The translations under genes were made by a program, and so were the position numbers. Below, piece by piece: positions 12,150 to 23,049 of a stretch of 47,902 bases of DNA. Below the pieces are notes generated by a model, which did not search any database, had not been told where the DNA came from, and saw nothing but the letters and a program-made list of their open reading frames with translations. Source of the stretch: Gnetum montanum. Its lineage: Eukaryota > Streptophyta > Gnetopsida > Gnetales > Gnetaceae. Within the stretch, counting starts at the first letter, position 1, and each line of letters opens with the position of its first letter. Location: NCBI GenBank assembly GCA_015680685.1, contig MNCI01007580.1, positions 561,271 to 609,172 of the forward strand, written 5' to 3'.

Positions 12150-12975
12150 ATACGAGCGTTCATGCATGATCCAGTCAAACTCCGCGGATAGGCTAGTTGT
12201 GGTATCTAGATAGTTACACGTTGATCGCAGTTCGCTATCTTCCCACCTGGACTAGTATTACTTTGTCACGTATGGTTTAGTCCAGAGTGAGGCGTATGGT
12301 GTGATCCTAAACTAATGCTACTCCTAGAGACAATGGAAGATAATATTAATTAAACTAATGAGCAATAGGAAATGAGTCTAAGCTAGCCTAAGTGTGATGA
12401 GTATCTGTTCCTTAATCATCTGTACACATCTTGGACCTCGTGCACGACTACTACTGGGGTTACCAAGCGTAGATCCTAGGTATGTTGCTGGGTTGCCAAG
12501 TAGTCACACTTAAATGCTCGTGATTAAGTCGTACTCATTTCGCATTTAACAATAGGAATAGTAAATGATGATAAATAAATATTAACTAAGAAAGCAATAA
12601 ATATTAACTAAGAAAGTAATAAATAACAATAACAGTTAACAATAACAATTAAATAATTAAAACTAAGTGAATGCTGCAATGATGAAGTAATCTTGATCTT
12701 TATTTCCGGTCATGTGCGTGTCCAAGTACGCCACACTCGAATAAAGGTTTCGTACAATTACAAGCATCACACTGTGGGCATGCACTGGGAAAATAATCTA
12801 ATTCCTACGGAAACAAATTGAAAGAGTTTAGCTACAAATGACAAAAGGATGCCTAAATGAGGCGAAGGGCTCTCTTATTTATAGGCCAGGATAGGTGGCT
12901 ATGTAAATGGGGCCACGTCGACGTGACCGCGTATACGCAGCCCTGTCGACACATCGACTTAATGACACTTCATCA
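12067..12975 (-). repeat. 5' LTR of TE-C, with a 44-bp assembly duplication
   Basis: The LTR runs TGATGAGCAACG...CTTCATCA, with a TATA box (TATTTATA on plus, 12876-12883). The palindromic block to the right of the TATA box is GTCGACGTGACCGCGTATACGCAG-like (about 12917-12942), a variant of the family U3 palindromes. The apparent length is inflated because the stretch 12061-12104 is repeated at 12106-12149 across a single N. Confidence 0.85.
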
Positions 12976-13621
12976 ATGACCAATGTAGAGCTTGAAGTTC
13001 TCAAGAGTAAATATTTAGATTAGAGATTATTTGATGAGAACTTGGTTAGGAGAATGAATGACTATCAAGAACTACAAAACCTTATATGTATGTTCAATGT
13101 TAAACATAAACAATTTTTAATCTAGTTCATTAATATGAAAGAGAGATGTTCTTGACCATGCCTTTCCTATGAGATGTACCTACACCAACCAGCCTAGGAA
13201 AAGCCGCCTAGATCATTTACAACCCACAAAGTAAGATGGAGAAGATGAAGGTACTCATGAATGCCTTCAAATTCTTAGAAGTAGTAGTAAGGTAGCCTAG
13301 ACCACCAGTTGGACAAGGTCATAATGAAGAATCCTCTATGCCATAGGAGCCTCCACCTCCAAGCATAATGTAAGGATCTCATCTTACTCCATTCCATCTA
13401 GCAAGTGCCTACTAATTTTATCAACCTATCTAGAATTTTGTGTATTATACAACTTTTTTAATCACATAAATATTTTATAACATGACACTTAGAGTTTATT
13501 TATTAGTATAATTAGTTAATTAGTTAGTTCACTATTAGTTCTATACTTCTCAAATTTTGTAAATAACTTGGTCCCATTTTGTTTACTCAAGGATGAGTTT
13601 TTTGGTCAATCATGGGGGTAT

Positions 13622-14462
13622 GATGAAGTTCAAGTCGATCAGCTTTGTTGATGCATCCTTGGATGTGTTGGCACATATGCATCCATGCTAATCCTCCATA
13701 AGTGTATATAAATGTGCACACCATTTGCATTTATGGCACATCTGGTCATTCCCATGGCAAAGCTCTTGTAGTTTGCCTTCATAAAATTAGCAAAATTTTC
13801 CTTTGAGTACTTGCAACATGGATTAAGTTGATTGAAAAAAGTATTTTTCAAGTCCATGGTGTATCTTAACACTTCTGCATGATGGTAATAAAATCAAGAT
13901 TAATTCCTTCCATTGCAGTACTTGAATTAGAACTTGGTTTATTTTCATGCAATTTCTTTAAATGCATTTTACTTTTCTGCACTTAGGAATCTAATATTCT
14001 ATTTTGTAACAATGTAAGTATGACCACTTCAAGCATATTATGCTAATGCTTGGTAATCACAGTAGTGGACACTTGTTATGCCCAACAATGACCAATTGGT
14101 AACCTGGTAGTGTTAGTATGGGTTCAAGATGAATATGGAAAGTGGAATCGAATACGTCATACTTTAGATAGATTAGATATCACTTAGTTCATAGTTAGCT
14201 AGAAATCGATATTTTAATCACTTTATCATGTTAATATTTTAATGATAAAAATAAAAAAATATAAATATCTTATGTCTCAATCTCACTTAACCAAACTTGT
14301 TGAGCTATAAAAAGTGATGACTGAAAAGAAAATGATAAAAAATGCCATGTTTAACTATCCAGAATAATAGCTACTCAGAAAAGATCCATGAAATTTGACC
14401 AAATTGCAGGTAAATGCTTGTGATTCATATGGTTGGGGGTAAGAAACACTCGCTGCTCATTA
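13622..14462 (+). repeat. 3' LTR of TE-B, diverged
   Basis: It is preceded by the G-rich polypurine tract CATGGGGGTA (13612-13621). It begins TGATGAAGTTC, has TATATAAAT at about 13704-13712, an AATAAAATCAAGATTA stretch (about 13889) aligned with the AATAAAGATTGAGATTAC of other copies, and ends near CATATGGTTGGGGGTAAG...CTCATTA. Length (841 bp) equals the family norm (838), but the sequence is strongly diverged. Confidence 0.7.
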
Positions 14463-16836
14463 ATGACTAATGAAGAAACCAAAAGGTTAATAAGTGATTC
14501 ATAAGAGGAAGAAGTGATGAAGTATCTAGTTGCCTAAATAGGACAAGAAGATCCAAGGTGAGTAAGTCATAATATGATCCAATTTTCTAAAGAGGAAAAG
14601 AAGATCATTCAGAAGAGGGACATGTTATGATTAAGGTAGTAATTCAAACAAGTTAAATTATGAATCATCGAAGGAGTCCAAGAAGGGCCTAGCCTATGTA
14701 AGATTGATCAATAGGGCAAATTCCCAAAAAACTTGTCATGAATAACAAGCAAAGACAAGCATTGTAAGGATATAGCCAAGAAGAAGAAGAAGAAAAGAAA
14801 GAAGAAAAATATGCTATAAAGAAGTATTTCTTAAAGTCTAGTGAAGTTAAGTCAGTGATGACTTAATGAAGTACAAAAGAAGTTTAAAAAGTTAAGTTCA
14901 AAAAGAATTTAACAAAGTACACTAAATTAAGTTGAATTACAAGAGTTCATAATAGATTAAGTTACAAACTACAATTGTAAGTATATTATAATCTTACGGT
15001 AAAGGAGTGGATATGAACCAAGAGAAGATGCACCACCATAAAGAGTAAAATCACCAAAACATAGGAAGTTCTTAGCAAGGTAGAACTTGAAGATATAGTA
15101 AGTCCAAAGATGATGTTATGAATTACTAGACTATGAAATAAGTATCAAATGATGGAATTAGTACAACATAACTTTGTTCATCATTAGAGGATTCATAAGC
15201 AGTCAAGTCAGTAAGACTTATGATACTCAAAACTATCAAGATTATGAAGAGTAATCATCATTACAAAGAGAGCTATATAATCTAAGATTTGATACAAAAT
15301 AACATGAAATTGAGCTAAGAAATCTCGTGGCTACCAAACAATTCAAGAAAACTGATTTCTTAATTAATTTCCCTCAAATCAAAAGGGAACTTACAGATCA
15401 TTGGAAAAATCGAACAATCTAAGCAAATGTTAGTGAGTATTAAGCAGAAAAAGGAACATGCACAAGTGAAATAACCAAGAAAAATGACAGGGAAAACATA
15501 TTGAAAACATGCATGGCCTAGATTGAAATAAAAATAGGGTGCTATACAACATGAAAAAGAGCATTCATGTGGCTAATAGTGAAAGGATTGGAAAATAGCA
15601 TGTAAAGAAAAATAGATTTAGAAACTTGAATTTGAAAGAAAAATGCTACAAAGAACTCTAAATGGATCTAGATAAAATCCAAAATAGAAAACTAAAGAAG
15701 GTAGACCAAAATTACAAGAGCAATAAGAGAATGGAAGCCTACTAAGAATGTTCTAGGAAATGTACTAGGGATTAGAGGTCTCTAACAAGAAGCTATGTTG
15801 CCCTGTTCTTTCTCCAATGCATACACTTGATGCAAATTTGACAAGAACACATGTAGATTTAGAAGATGATGAAGCAAAGGGGATGGATCAAATCAGTGTG
15901 TTGACCTAAGTCAAAGCAATTCTCCATGTGCTAAGAGGACAACATGAAGGGAATACAAATTTCTTAGTAGGGAAAAGAAGAGAGAAATAAGAGGATCTAA
16001 TATCTCTTGAAAGAGAATAATTATTCTACAGAAGTAGAGTTTTTTGAAAGAGTTTTTTAAATTGCCAATTACAAAGGATACTAACTACATTGTGTAATAG
16101 AGATATCTGAAAATACCAAGTAGATCTCCCACAGCTAGGTGAGAGAAATACCAATCAATCAAAATGCCAATCTCTTTCTTTTTAGGGACATACTTCTATT
16201 AATAGGCCAAAAATGCCTCGTAGAGCATGTAGGAATAATGCACTAGGACTCACAGAATCTTCTAAATAGGAGAATTGACATGTAGATTAGTTGATATAAT
16301 AATTGATGTTAAACATCGAATGCAGGATTCACATCAAATATTGAAAAGCCTCCTGGCGTTTTAACATTAAAGAGCTAGTATGCTTTAAAAGAAAAATTTG
16401 ATGAAGAATGTTAAAAGCGATATTGACGTTCAATGTCAAAAGCCAAAAGCCAAAAATAGAATTAACGCTAGAGCTAGAGCTAACATTAAACGTCAAAAGA
16501 AGAGTCAGAATGACATTGCTAATGATATAAAATCTAATTGTGTGAAGCAGATGTTTAGAAAAAAAATTGTGTTAGTCCTTTGAGGCTCAAATTTGTGTGT
16601 ATATATATTACTTAGCAGGATACATTATTTTGACCTTTGATATATATCACTTGTTTCTTCAATTCCGGGTACGCTTCATGTTAAATTGTAGAATACACTT
16701 TGATTATTTTGATGAATTCTTTTTTTAAATAGAAATCTTAAACCAGTAATATAGAAAGGCATTTTTAGGAAATTCGTATCTTTATTAAGCAGTTATTATT
16801 TATTTTTCTTTTTAAATATTGGATGATTGCTTGCAG
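14463..16836. other. Stretch with no recognisable gene
   Basis: This is AG-rich, low-complexity sequence (for example the GAAGAAGAAGAAG run near 14777-14800) with only short open frames. It has stretches that read like decayed repeat DNA, but I could not assign it to a family. The last part (about 16600-16836) is T-rich and ends in a pyrimidine tract and TTGCTTGCAG, the 3' splice site of the gene that follows. Confidence 0.5.
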
Positions 16837-18285
16837 TAGAAATGGCTACCAGTCATAATAGTACTCCTTCCGAAGTTCTGCAGTCATATTTTAAAAAGAA
16901 AATGTCAATAATTGTGGATGAAGTTCCTGCGGTTCAAGAAGCTATAGCAATTTTCCAAAACTTAATCAACCAGAGCAAACAGGGCAACAGTGAAAGACCC
17001 CAAAAAGTTCGACATAGCAACGTGAGTACATTCTTTCATCCGTGCAGGAGTTAAAAACATAAAAATCAAATCATCTGAGTCACTGGGTTTGGTTGCATTT
17101 GCATATACATAAATCTTTTTTTAGTTTTTACATGTTTAACAGAGGCCACTTTCCACAAATATAGAGGCTTATCTCTACGAATATGAAATGAAGCAACCAC
17201 TGGAGGGATTTCCAAATTGTGCCATGCTTTCAGATTTGGATCAACTTAATAATGCAAGATTTGTTACAGATAAACAATATAGGGAGCAATTATTAGAAAA
17301 GCAACAAGACTTCCGAAAGAGGGAGAGTAGATTGTTTGCTTCAAGGTATGAACATTTTACAGCCCCACAGGAGTCTGTAGGTTCTACCAACCCTGAACAG
17401 AACTTGGCATTTCTGCCAAAAGTCTGTATCAGACTAACCATGAAACTGTAAGAGAGTTTGATAAGTATGAAGCTGAAACACGGTTTAATGAATATGAAGC
17501 TGAAAGAGGAAGGTTTATTGACTACTGCAACCCATCAAGACAGTTGCAGGCTGATTTGGAAGCTGCAATTACTGCATCCAATGAAGAGCAAGAGCACAGT
17601 AATGGTAAGGATGTTGAACAAATGAAGGAAGATGATGCTAAGAAATCTGAACAAAAAATGGGACTTTCCATAGCACCTAATTTAGGAGAAGGTTCTGTCT
17701 CCTCTACTGTTTCTAAACCATGTTCAAGATGCTCAGACTTGATGCAGAGAATGGAAGACGTTGATGCTGAGCTCATAGCTGCAAGGCTTGCTGCAGGGTT
17801 TTCCATAAAGGAGATGGAAAACGCAAAAGCTGTTAATGCCGAGCTGATGCATGAAAATGAAAATCTCAGAGATGAATTAATGGAACAAAAACATGTAAAT
17901 AATCCTCAAAGATGAGCTGAAAACAGTGCAGGACTCTGAGAGAAAGGCCAAAGACGACCTTCTTATGATCAACTTTTCTCTTGAAGAGATGGACTTTGAG
18001 AATGAAAGGTTGAAGAAAAATGGTGGTAGAATCAATCAAGACATTCCCAGCAAGAGAGTACTGAGAGAGTTAAAATACAATGCATTGAAAGGACCTGGGC
18101 AGAGACAGGCATTAATGAAGGCAGCACAAACTGGATTCAAAGTTCCAGAAATAGGAGCAGAAGAAGAAAGTGCTGTCCAGCCGGATTCATCACAGCCAGA
18201 AAATGTCGTCCCAGTAGCAGCTCCTTCAACAAAGCAAGAACAGTGGGTAGAATTAGCACAAAATGGAGTATCATCAAACCTTTAA
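16837..18285 (+). pseudogene. Unidentified coiled-coil protein gene, two frameshifts
   Basis: A 3' splice site (TTGCTTGCAG) precedes ATG at 16842, so an upstream untranslated exon is likely. Exon 1 coding is 16842-17021 (60 codons) and ends at GTGAGT. The intron is 17022-17142 (GT...AG, phase 0). The next exon starts at 17143 and is open through KQYREQLLEKQQDFRKRESR. At about 17410-17425 the frame must shift by one base to continue (FDKYEAETRFNEYEAE, then a Glu-rich stretch and CSRCSDL). At about 17895-17912 a second one-base shift leads into KAKDDLLMINFSLEEMDFEN and a stop at 18283-18285. The product would be about 440 residues, largely helical and coiled-coil, with a Pro/Gln tail. I do not recognise the family. 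The retained intron argues against a processed copy. The shifts are either sequencing errors in a real gene or a young pseudogene. Confidence 0.6.
17022..17142 (+). other. Intron of the coiled-coil gene
   Basis: The donor is AAC|GTGAGT and the acceptor TTTAACAG|AGG, preceded by a T-rich tract. It joins two open frames in phase 0. Confidence 0.7.
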
Positions 18286-18781
18286 AAAACGCTAATGAGA
18301 ACATCATCAAAACACTCGAAAACCCCGTATCATCATTTCATCAATTCCGAAAATATATACAACTATCCTCATCAAAAAATTCAAAAACCCCATAGCATCA
18401 TTTCCGCAGAAACATATACAGCAAATGGACGAACGCAGAAATGAATCATTCAATCGCATTCATGGCCTCAAAATTACCAACGCGAGCGAAAATCAGGTTC
18501 AGGGCACGATGAACCCCGCGAGTAGAAATGTGTAGAGCGACATCGGACAACTCGCTCGATGTAGAACACACACTGTTCTACATGTTAATGCTGAGATACT
18601 GGCCGCAGAATTCATCGGAAATGCAAAGCGCCAGATTTATCCTAAAAAATTCTTTTCATGGTATATCAAGTCACTAATTCCTCGTAAGATTTTGTTTTGT
18701 TTTTTATTTTATTTATTTAATTATTTTTTTGGGTGCATAAGCCAGAACGCTTCGTTATGAAAATGCATATGGAAATGCTTT
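18286..18781. other. Downstream region of the coiled-coil gene, no clear gene
   Basis: About 200 bp (18420-18650) are richer in CpG than their surroundings and could be part of a promoter or exon of an undetected gene, but no convincing frame was found on either strand. The stretch 18680-18735 is T-rich and then AT-rich. Confidence 0.35.
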
Positions 18782-18867
18782 AGTGGTATACATGACAAAT
18801 TTTAAAGGGATTTGGAAGTTTATTAGTGGTATACATGACAAATTTTAAAAGGATTTGGAAGTTTATT
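18782..18867. repeat. Two tandem copies of a 43-bp unit
   Basis: Units 18782-18824 and 18825-18867 both begin AGTGGTATACATGACAAATT and differ by about one base (GGG versus AGG). Confidence 0.9.
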
Positions 18868-18937
18868 AAAAGTCTTCAGAACTCATTTATGAAAAATGGA
18901 AATGAAAACGCTATATTATATCTCAGAAAATTTAGAA

Positions 18938-19087
18938 GGATAAACTGGTAAGTCACGACAATTGTCATGACATTCTTCCGGCTTTAGGGATAAACTGGTA
19001 AGTCACGACAATTGTCATGACATTCTTCCGGCTTTAGGGATAAACTGGTAAGTCACGACAATTGTCATGACATTCTTCCGGCTTTAG
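18938..19087. repeat. Three tandem copies of a 50-bp unit with an internal palindrome
   Basis: Units start at 18938, 18988 and 19038 and are essentially identical. Each contains GTCACGACAATTGTCATGAC, a 20-bp palindrome with one mismatched pair, and ends in CTTCCGGCTTTA. Confidence 0.93.
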
Positions 19088-19109
19088 GTACTCTTATCTA
19101 TCTGAACCT

Positions 19110-19229
19110 CTATTTTAAATTATAACAGATCATAAGAGTAGTTCAAAGAATTAGTGAACCCGCTCCTTGCCTGTAAAAGGAAGCTATTTTAAATTATAAC
19201 AAATTATAACGGTGTAGTTCAAAGAATTA
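19110..19229. repeat. Imperfect direct duplication with shared ends
   Basis: CTATTTTAAATTATAACA...GTAGTTCAAAGAATTAG occurs at about 19110-19156 and again at about 19184-19229, with different middle sequences. Confidence 0.7.
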
Positions 19230-19559
19230 GAGTAAATATTTTCCTTAAATACTATATTATCAATGTTGAACACATGGCTTCTACTAAGTTACTTGAAATC
19301 ATATCATTGAAAACACATATACGACATCTTTCAACTCAAGAAACAATCACGTACTAAGAAACAAGCATATTATCATTACTGGAAATGATGGTAATGATCA
19401 TCCCATGTTCCTAAATAATCAAATTATATTGATTTTTGAGGCATCCTTGTCTCATGAACAATATAATTAAAATTCTGTACCAAACAATTATTAACATTTT
19501 TATTTACAATGTTCATTGATCTCTTTTGTCTTTTGATTGATGAATTATAGAATCAAATG

Positions 19560-20140
19560 TGTGAAGTGTTATTTTAGTCTCTTGCACACAATACTAATAA
19601 ATTTTTTAGATAAAATGAAGAATAATGCAAAATTGTGCAAGACATAGAGTTACCTTGCAGAAAACCTTCAAGGTGAAAAACTCTAGCAAAAATTGGTCCC
19701 TGGCCTATTAGCCATAGCACTTTTCAAGGTTGAAGCACAGAGAGAATTAATAAATACAATGGAGAAGAATTGAAGGTGAGGATTGTAGCTTAGGTATTAC
19801 CAATTATTGTGCCAAGAATGCTCCTTTAGAGCTCTTTATATATTGCTCAGGTTACAAAATTAAACCCAAAATAAAACGGGATAAGGTAATTTATTTTTGG
19901 TGTGGATTGGTACAAGAATGAAAATTAAAACAAAGAAAATATGAAATAGATAAGAATAAGAATCAAAAAATACCATAACCAAGGTAGGAATATCTATGGT
20001 GGATAAAATTAAGGTAGATTTGCCTTCATCCCTTCATCCACCTTACACAAAGGACAATATATACATGTTACCAAAATAAAATTTTAGTTGTTTTCAAGTA
20101 GAGAACTTACTTCTTTACTTGGATGAACTTACTTCTTTAC
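19560..20140 (-). repeat. Possible solo copia-type LTR
   Basis: On the minus strand an AATATATAAAGAG TATA-like box (about 19845) is followed at about 150-200 bases by GAGTTTTTCACCTTGAAGG and TTTTCTGCAAGGTAA, a layout reminiscent of the R/U5 part of plant copia LTRs. No ends or target duplication could be placed. The right limit is where TE-D begins. Confidence 0.3.
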
Positions 20141-20635
20141 GGTTTCATACCTTACTCATACCCTTAGTTTCATTAAGCTCTTAATTTATTAGGATTACAG
20201 AGTTAGGAAATTTTTTGCAAAAAGTACCCCATAACTATTAATCTCTTATAACCCTTCACAATTGTCTAATGTGTTCTTATGTATGGCTCATGATGATGGT
20301 TATGGTTCCTTAAGGACATTATTTGAGTGTTTTGGCATTAATATGTTTGATTATTCTTTAAAAATTTCAACTTTCACTTCATACTTACTCTTAAAATACC
20401 TTATAGATGTTAGAATTTTTCGAAAAATCAACTCAGATTTTCCTCACTAGCACCCCTCCACAACTAAGGTGAGCACTGTGTGATTAAATTAGTTTGAAAA
20501 GCATGAAAATTGGAGAAATATTAGTCAATTCATGGCTTGGGAAAGCTAGGAGGTTGGAGCTTAGATCAAAAAGGGAATTTAAAAAATCTCCCTTGGCTTA
20601 AATGAAAAATGGTGAAAAAATTTCCAAGTGTTTGC

Positions 20636-20700
20636 TAATATATATAGTTTTTATGGGACCTAACATTAGGGACCCAATATCGGAGCCCTATAAATTTCAT
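20636..20700 (-). promoter_or_regulatory. Internal promoter-like block of TE-D
   Basis: Read on minus, CCGATATTGGG (about 20672-20682) is followed by CTATATATATTAG (about 20634-20646). Position and order match the internal blocks of TE-E and TE-F, but the palindromes are decayed. Confidence 0.4.
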
Positions 20701-22614
20701 TTTTCATGACGGTTGAATGGGAAAAATTGATTCTTTGGGATGTTTGGAAGGTTTTAGGGTTACTTAAGGGTTTAGATGATGGATATAGGCTTATTTTTGT
20801 TAAAAATTCATCATTGAGAGGTCATAGAGAAGGAATATTGGGCTACAAAAGTTCATTAGATGGATAAGAAGCATAATGGATTCATGTTTTTAGAACAGAT
20901 AGTTTCAGATGATATGGAAAGTGTTTATTAACATTTTGTGATGGAAGGTTCAAGATGATGTGGAATCACTTGGCAGGTATAAGACACAACAGTTATGCAA
21001 GTGGCTCCTCCCTAAAGCAAGCTCTAGCTCTTAATGCCCTTGTATAACCATGCCTAGAAGTGTCCTTAGACACTTAAGGAATTGAATGTAACGCATACCT
21101 ATTTAGCAAAACACACATGTTAGTACCACCAAATTGGGAAAATAACACTATGTTACACCAAACCAGAAGTTATGACTATTCAAATAATGAGATGAGATGG
21201 ACTTAGAAGAGATTGTAGAAAACGGGACATGAGGTGTCTTACCATGGGCATAATGAATTCTTACGTTTTATTAGTGGTTAAAGTAATCACTAGCCTTTCT
21301 ATCCAAGATTCAAACCAAGTTCAAACCACATTCCAGTGACATCGCATCATTTCATCTCTTGGAATTACAATTGTAAGATTATTAGTGTTGCAAGGAGTAT
21401 TGTCACTTTGCGTATTGTCCAAAGGAGGAGCTTTATTCATGGCACTTTATTTTTACTTTTTAAATTTATGAGAAGCCACCTACCTTTAGGCATGGGTAAC
21501 ATGTCTTTCCAGTGGAATCTCCAAAAATTTATTTTGTGCTCTGTTATTTTTATTTGTGTCAACCTTTTGAAGGTAGCACTTATTTTACTCTTACTCCCAT
21601 TTTTCGTTAGATCTACAAGGATATAATACAACATTAGCAACATGATAGAACTCACAATAGTAATCCAAAAGAATCCACAAATCCCTCAAATGTCACACCC
21701 TTTTCATTTGCACTTGGTTCTTCACTTTTTGGTCCAAGCATAATGATCACAAGTTTATTCTTAGTTGTATGATGGAAAAGAATATCATTATGGTCATGGT
21801 AAGACCCTTTTATTAATGGAATGGATGGATGGATGATGTGGGCTCACGGTTCAAATAATTAGTCCCTTATGACTTGATAACATAAAGAAATCTTGACCTT
21901 ATTGGACTACATCTTGCCTTTAATTGTAATATGTATTATTAGTAATCAAAACTATTTACAAAGGGTTTGAAAACAAAGTATGAAAGAAATGAAAAAGATA
22001 GTAAGAACTGTGAAAAAGTATAAAGAAAGAAAAATGTTAAAAGAATGGAAAATGTTGAAGAATTGAGAGATATTAAAGAATATAAAAAATTTAAGAAATG
22101 AAAATTATCAAAGATTGAGAAAAGATTAAAGAATATGAAAAATGGATATCAAGAAATTAGAAATTGAAAAGAATTGTAAAATAAAAAATGGGAAAGCACT
22201 TANTCTCTCGAATCATACACTCTAGGTTGTTCACTTACCATCTTTATGGATTTAACTTTCTTGTTATTATTCCATGTGATCTTGATGATAGTTGAATTTT
22301 GATCATCTAAATCCTTGTTTGCTTTCCCTTTTAGTGTATGATTATGAGTTATTAATTTTGTTGTTAGGTCCTTAGTTGAAGTCATCTTCTTGGAATGGGA
22401 GTTAATAAGTGGATTAGATTATTCCATGCATTGCTTGGACAATTTTTGGTTCTCTATCAATGGCCATGAGGTGTCTTTTGGTTTTGTGGCTCATGCTCTT
22501 TCTTTTGCATACATTTTTTTTCACTATTGTGGATTTTTGTGATGATTGTGTTAATGTTCTGAAGTGTTGGTCCACTATTGCACTTTTTACTTTAGTAGTA
22601 ATGCATGGAATCCG

Positions 22615-23040
22615 CTATGTATGTATGGCTTTGTGCACATATTCTTTAGAGATCTCAATAGATAGATCCCTCATACTTAGCTTAGCATTAATTGTGCTAA
22701 GCCATGCTCTCCCCATGATAATTGGAAATTCCTTATCAACATATTTTACATCAATTACCATAAAATCTACTAGATAAGACCATCCATTGGCAGTGGTCAC
22801 TATATCATCTATCTGTCCTAGAGGAATGGCAACAGATTGATCTACAAGCTCCAACTTGATGTTGCACTCTTTCAATGGTGGTAGGTTCCATGCTTGATAA
22901 CTTTCATAAGAGATCAGATTTACCCCAAAAACTAAGTCTAACAAAGCTTTGCATGGTATATTTCCAGCTACTCATAGATAAATCAAAGGAATTCTTGGAT
23001 CAATTCTCTTCTTAGGGAGTGGTCCTAACTTAATCTAGTT
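22615..23040 (-). pseudogene. Retropepsin-like protease segment of TE-D, active site lost
   Basis: After a linker reading GPLPKKRIDPRIP (as in Athila-type polyproteins) comes an aspartic-protease fold signature: CKALLDLVFGVNLISYESYQ, then VDQSVAIPLGQIDD, and FPIIMGRAWLSTINAKLS (residues of the open frame 22944-22615). In active enzymes the first motif is D-S/T-G-A. Here the position reads D-L-V-F, and an in-frame stop lies about 13 codons upstream. The fold is recognisable by its second hydrophobic motif (IIMGR) but catalysis is not expected. It is followed by no polymerase. Confidence 0.65.
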
Positions 23041-23049
23041 TGTAACTAT

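Larger units (their letters stand above)
7750..12975 (-). mobile_element. TE-C: minus-strand family member inserted in ORF2 of TE-B
   Basis: The 5' LTR is 12975-12067, then primer site (about 12049-12065), gag (11928-9995), spacer (about 9990-8710), an ORF2 remnant (8703-8372) and a 3' LTR (about 8372-7750). The flanking pentamers are GTGGC (7745-7749) and ATGAC (12976-12980), which fit a target duplication that has since changed by two G-to-A transitions. Removing the element restores one continuous ORF2 frame across the junction in TE-B. Relative to TE-E it has lost the internal promoter block, the middle of ORF2, the polypurine tract and the outer end of the 3' LTR. Confidence 0.85.
5369..13373 (+). 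pseudogene. ORF2 pseudogene of TE-B, split by TE-C
   Basis: The coding remnant runs 5369-7749 and 12976-13373, interrupted by TE-C. It begins ATGATGCCAAAA, aligned with ATGGCCCCGAAA in TE-F. The central domain lies at about 5750-6425, with pieces such as NTRTKLVEFF, YCKIVAYHLN and LPFSYLIEKLYKTGGIAHYV in shifting frames. These match the TE-E pieces (FKITTYYNFP; LLFPYLIRKLCRHVGILEYT). A long coiled-coil tail follows at about 6568-7740 and 12980-13340. The end is a Pro-rich EPPPPS-like stretch and a stop near 13371. Many stops and frameshifts are present. The central domain resembles the plant family named Transposase_32 / putative plant transposon protein (PF20167); I infer this from memory of the pattern and have not run a search. 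Confidence 0.65.
4371..14462 (+). mobile_element. TE-B: old plus-strand family member, host of TE-A and TE-C
   Basis: Interior sequence at 4371-7749 resumes at 12976 after the inserted TE-C and ends in a polypurine tract and 3' LTR (13622-14462). The spacer at about 4440-4560 matches the spacer of TE-F near 37440-37560. ORF2 starts at 5369. The 5' half (LTR, gag) should lie left of the window, beyond TE-A. This copy is more diverged than the others and has lost the GATATC palindromes. A short perfect inverted repeat (TGCATTGAC / GTCAATGCA, 4826-4834 and 4843-4851) lies roughly where the internal promoter would be. Confidence 0.75.

Noticed and set aside
16398-16583. Small Lys/Arg-rich frame
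   Set aside because: Low complexity with repeated AAAGCCAAAA-like words; no context supports a gene.
18938-19087. CRISPR-like array
   Set aside because: Only three head-to-tail identical units with no unique spacers, in a plant nuclear context.
22460-22777. Plus-strand hydrophobic frame that could look like a membrane protein
   Set aside because: It is antisense to the protease-like segment of TE-D; hydrophobicity comes from T-rich sequence.
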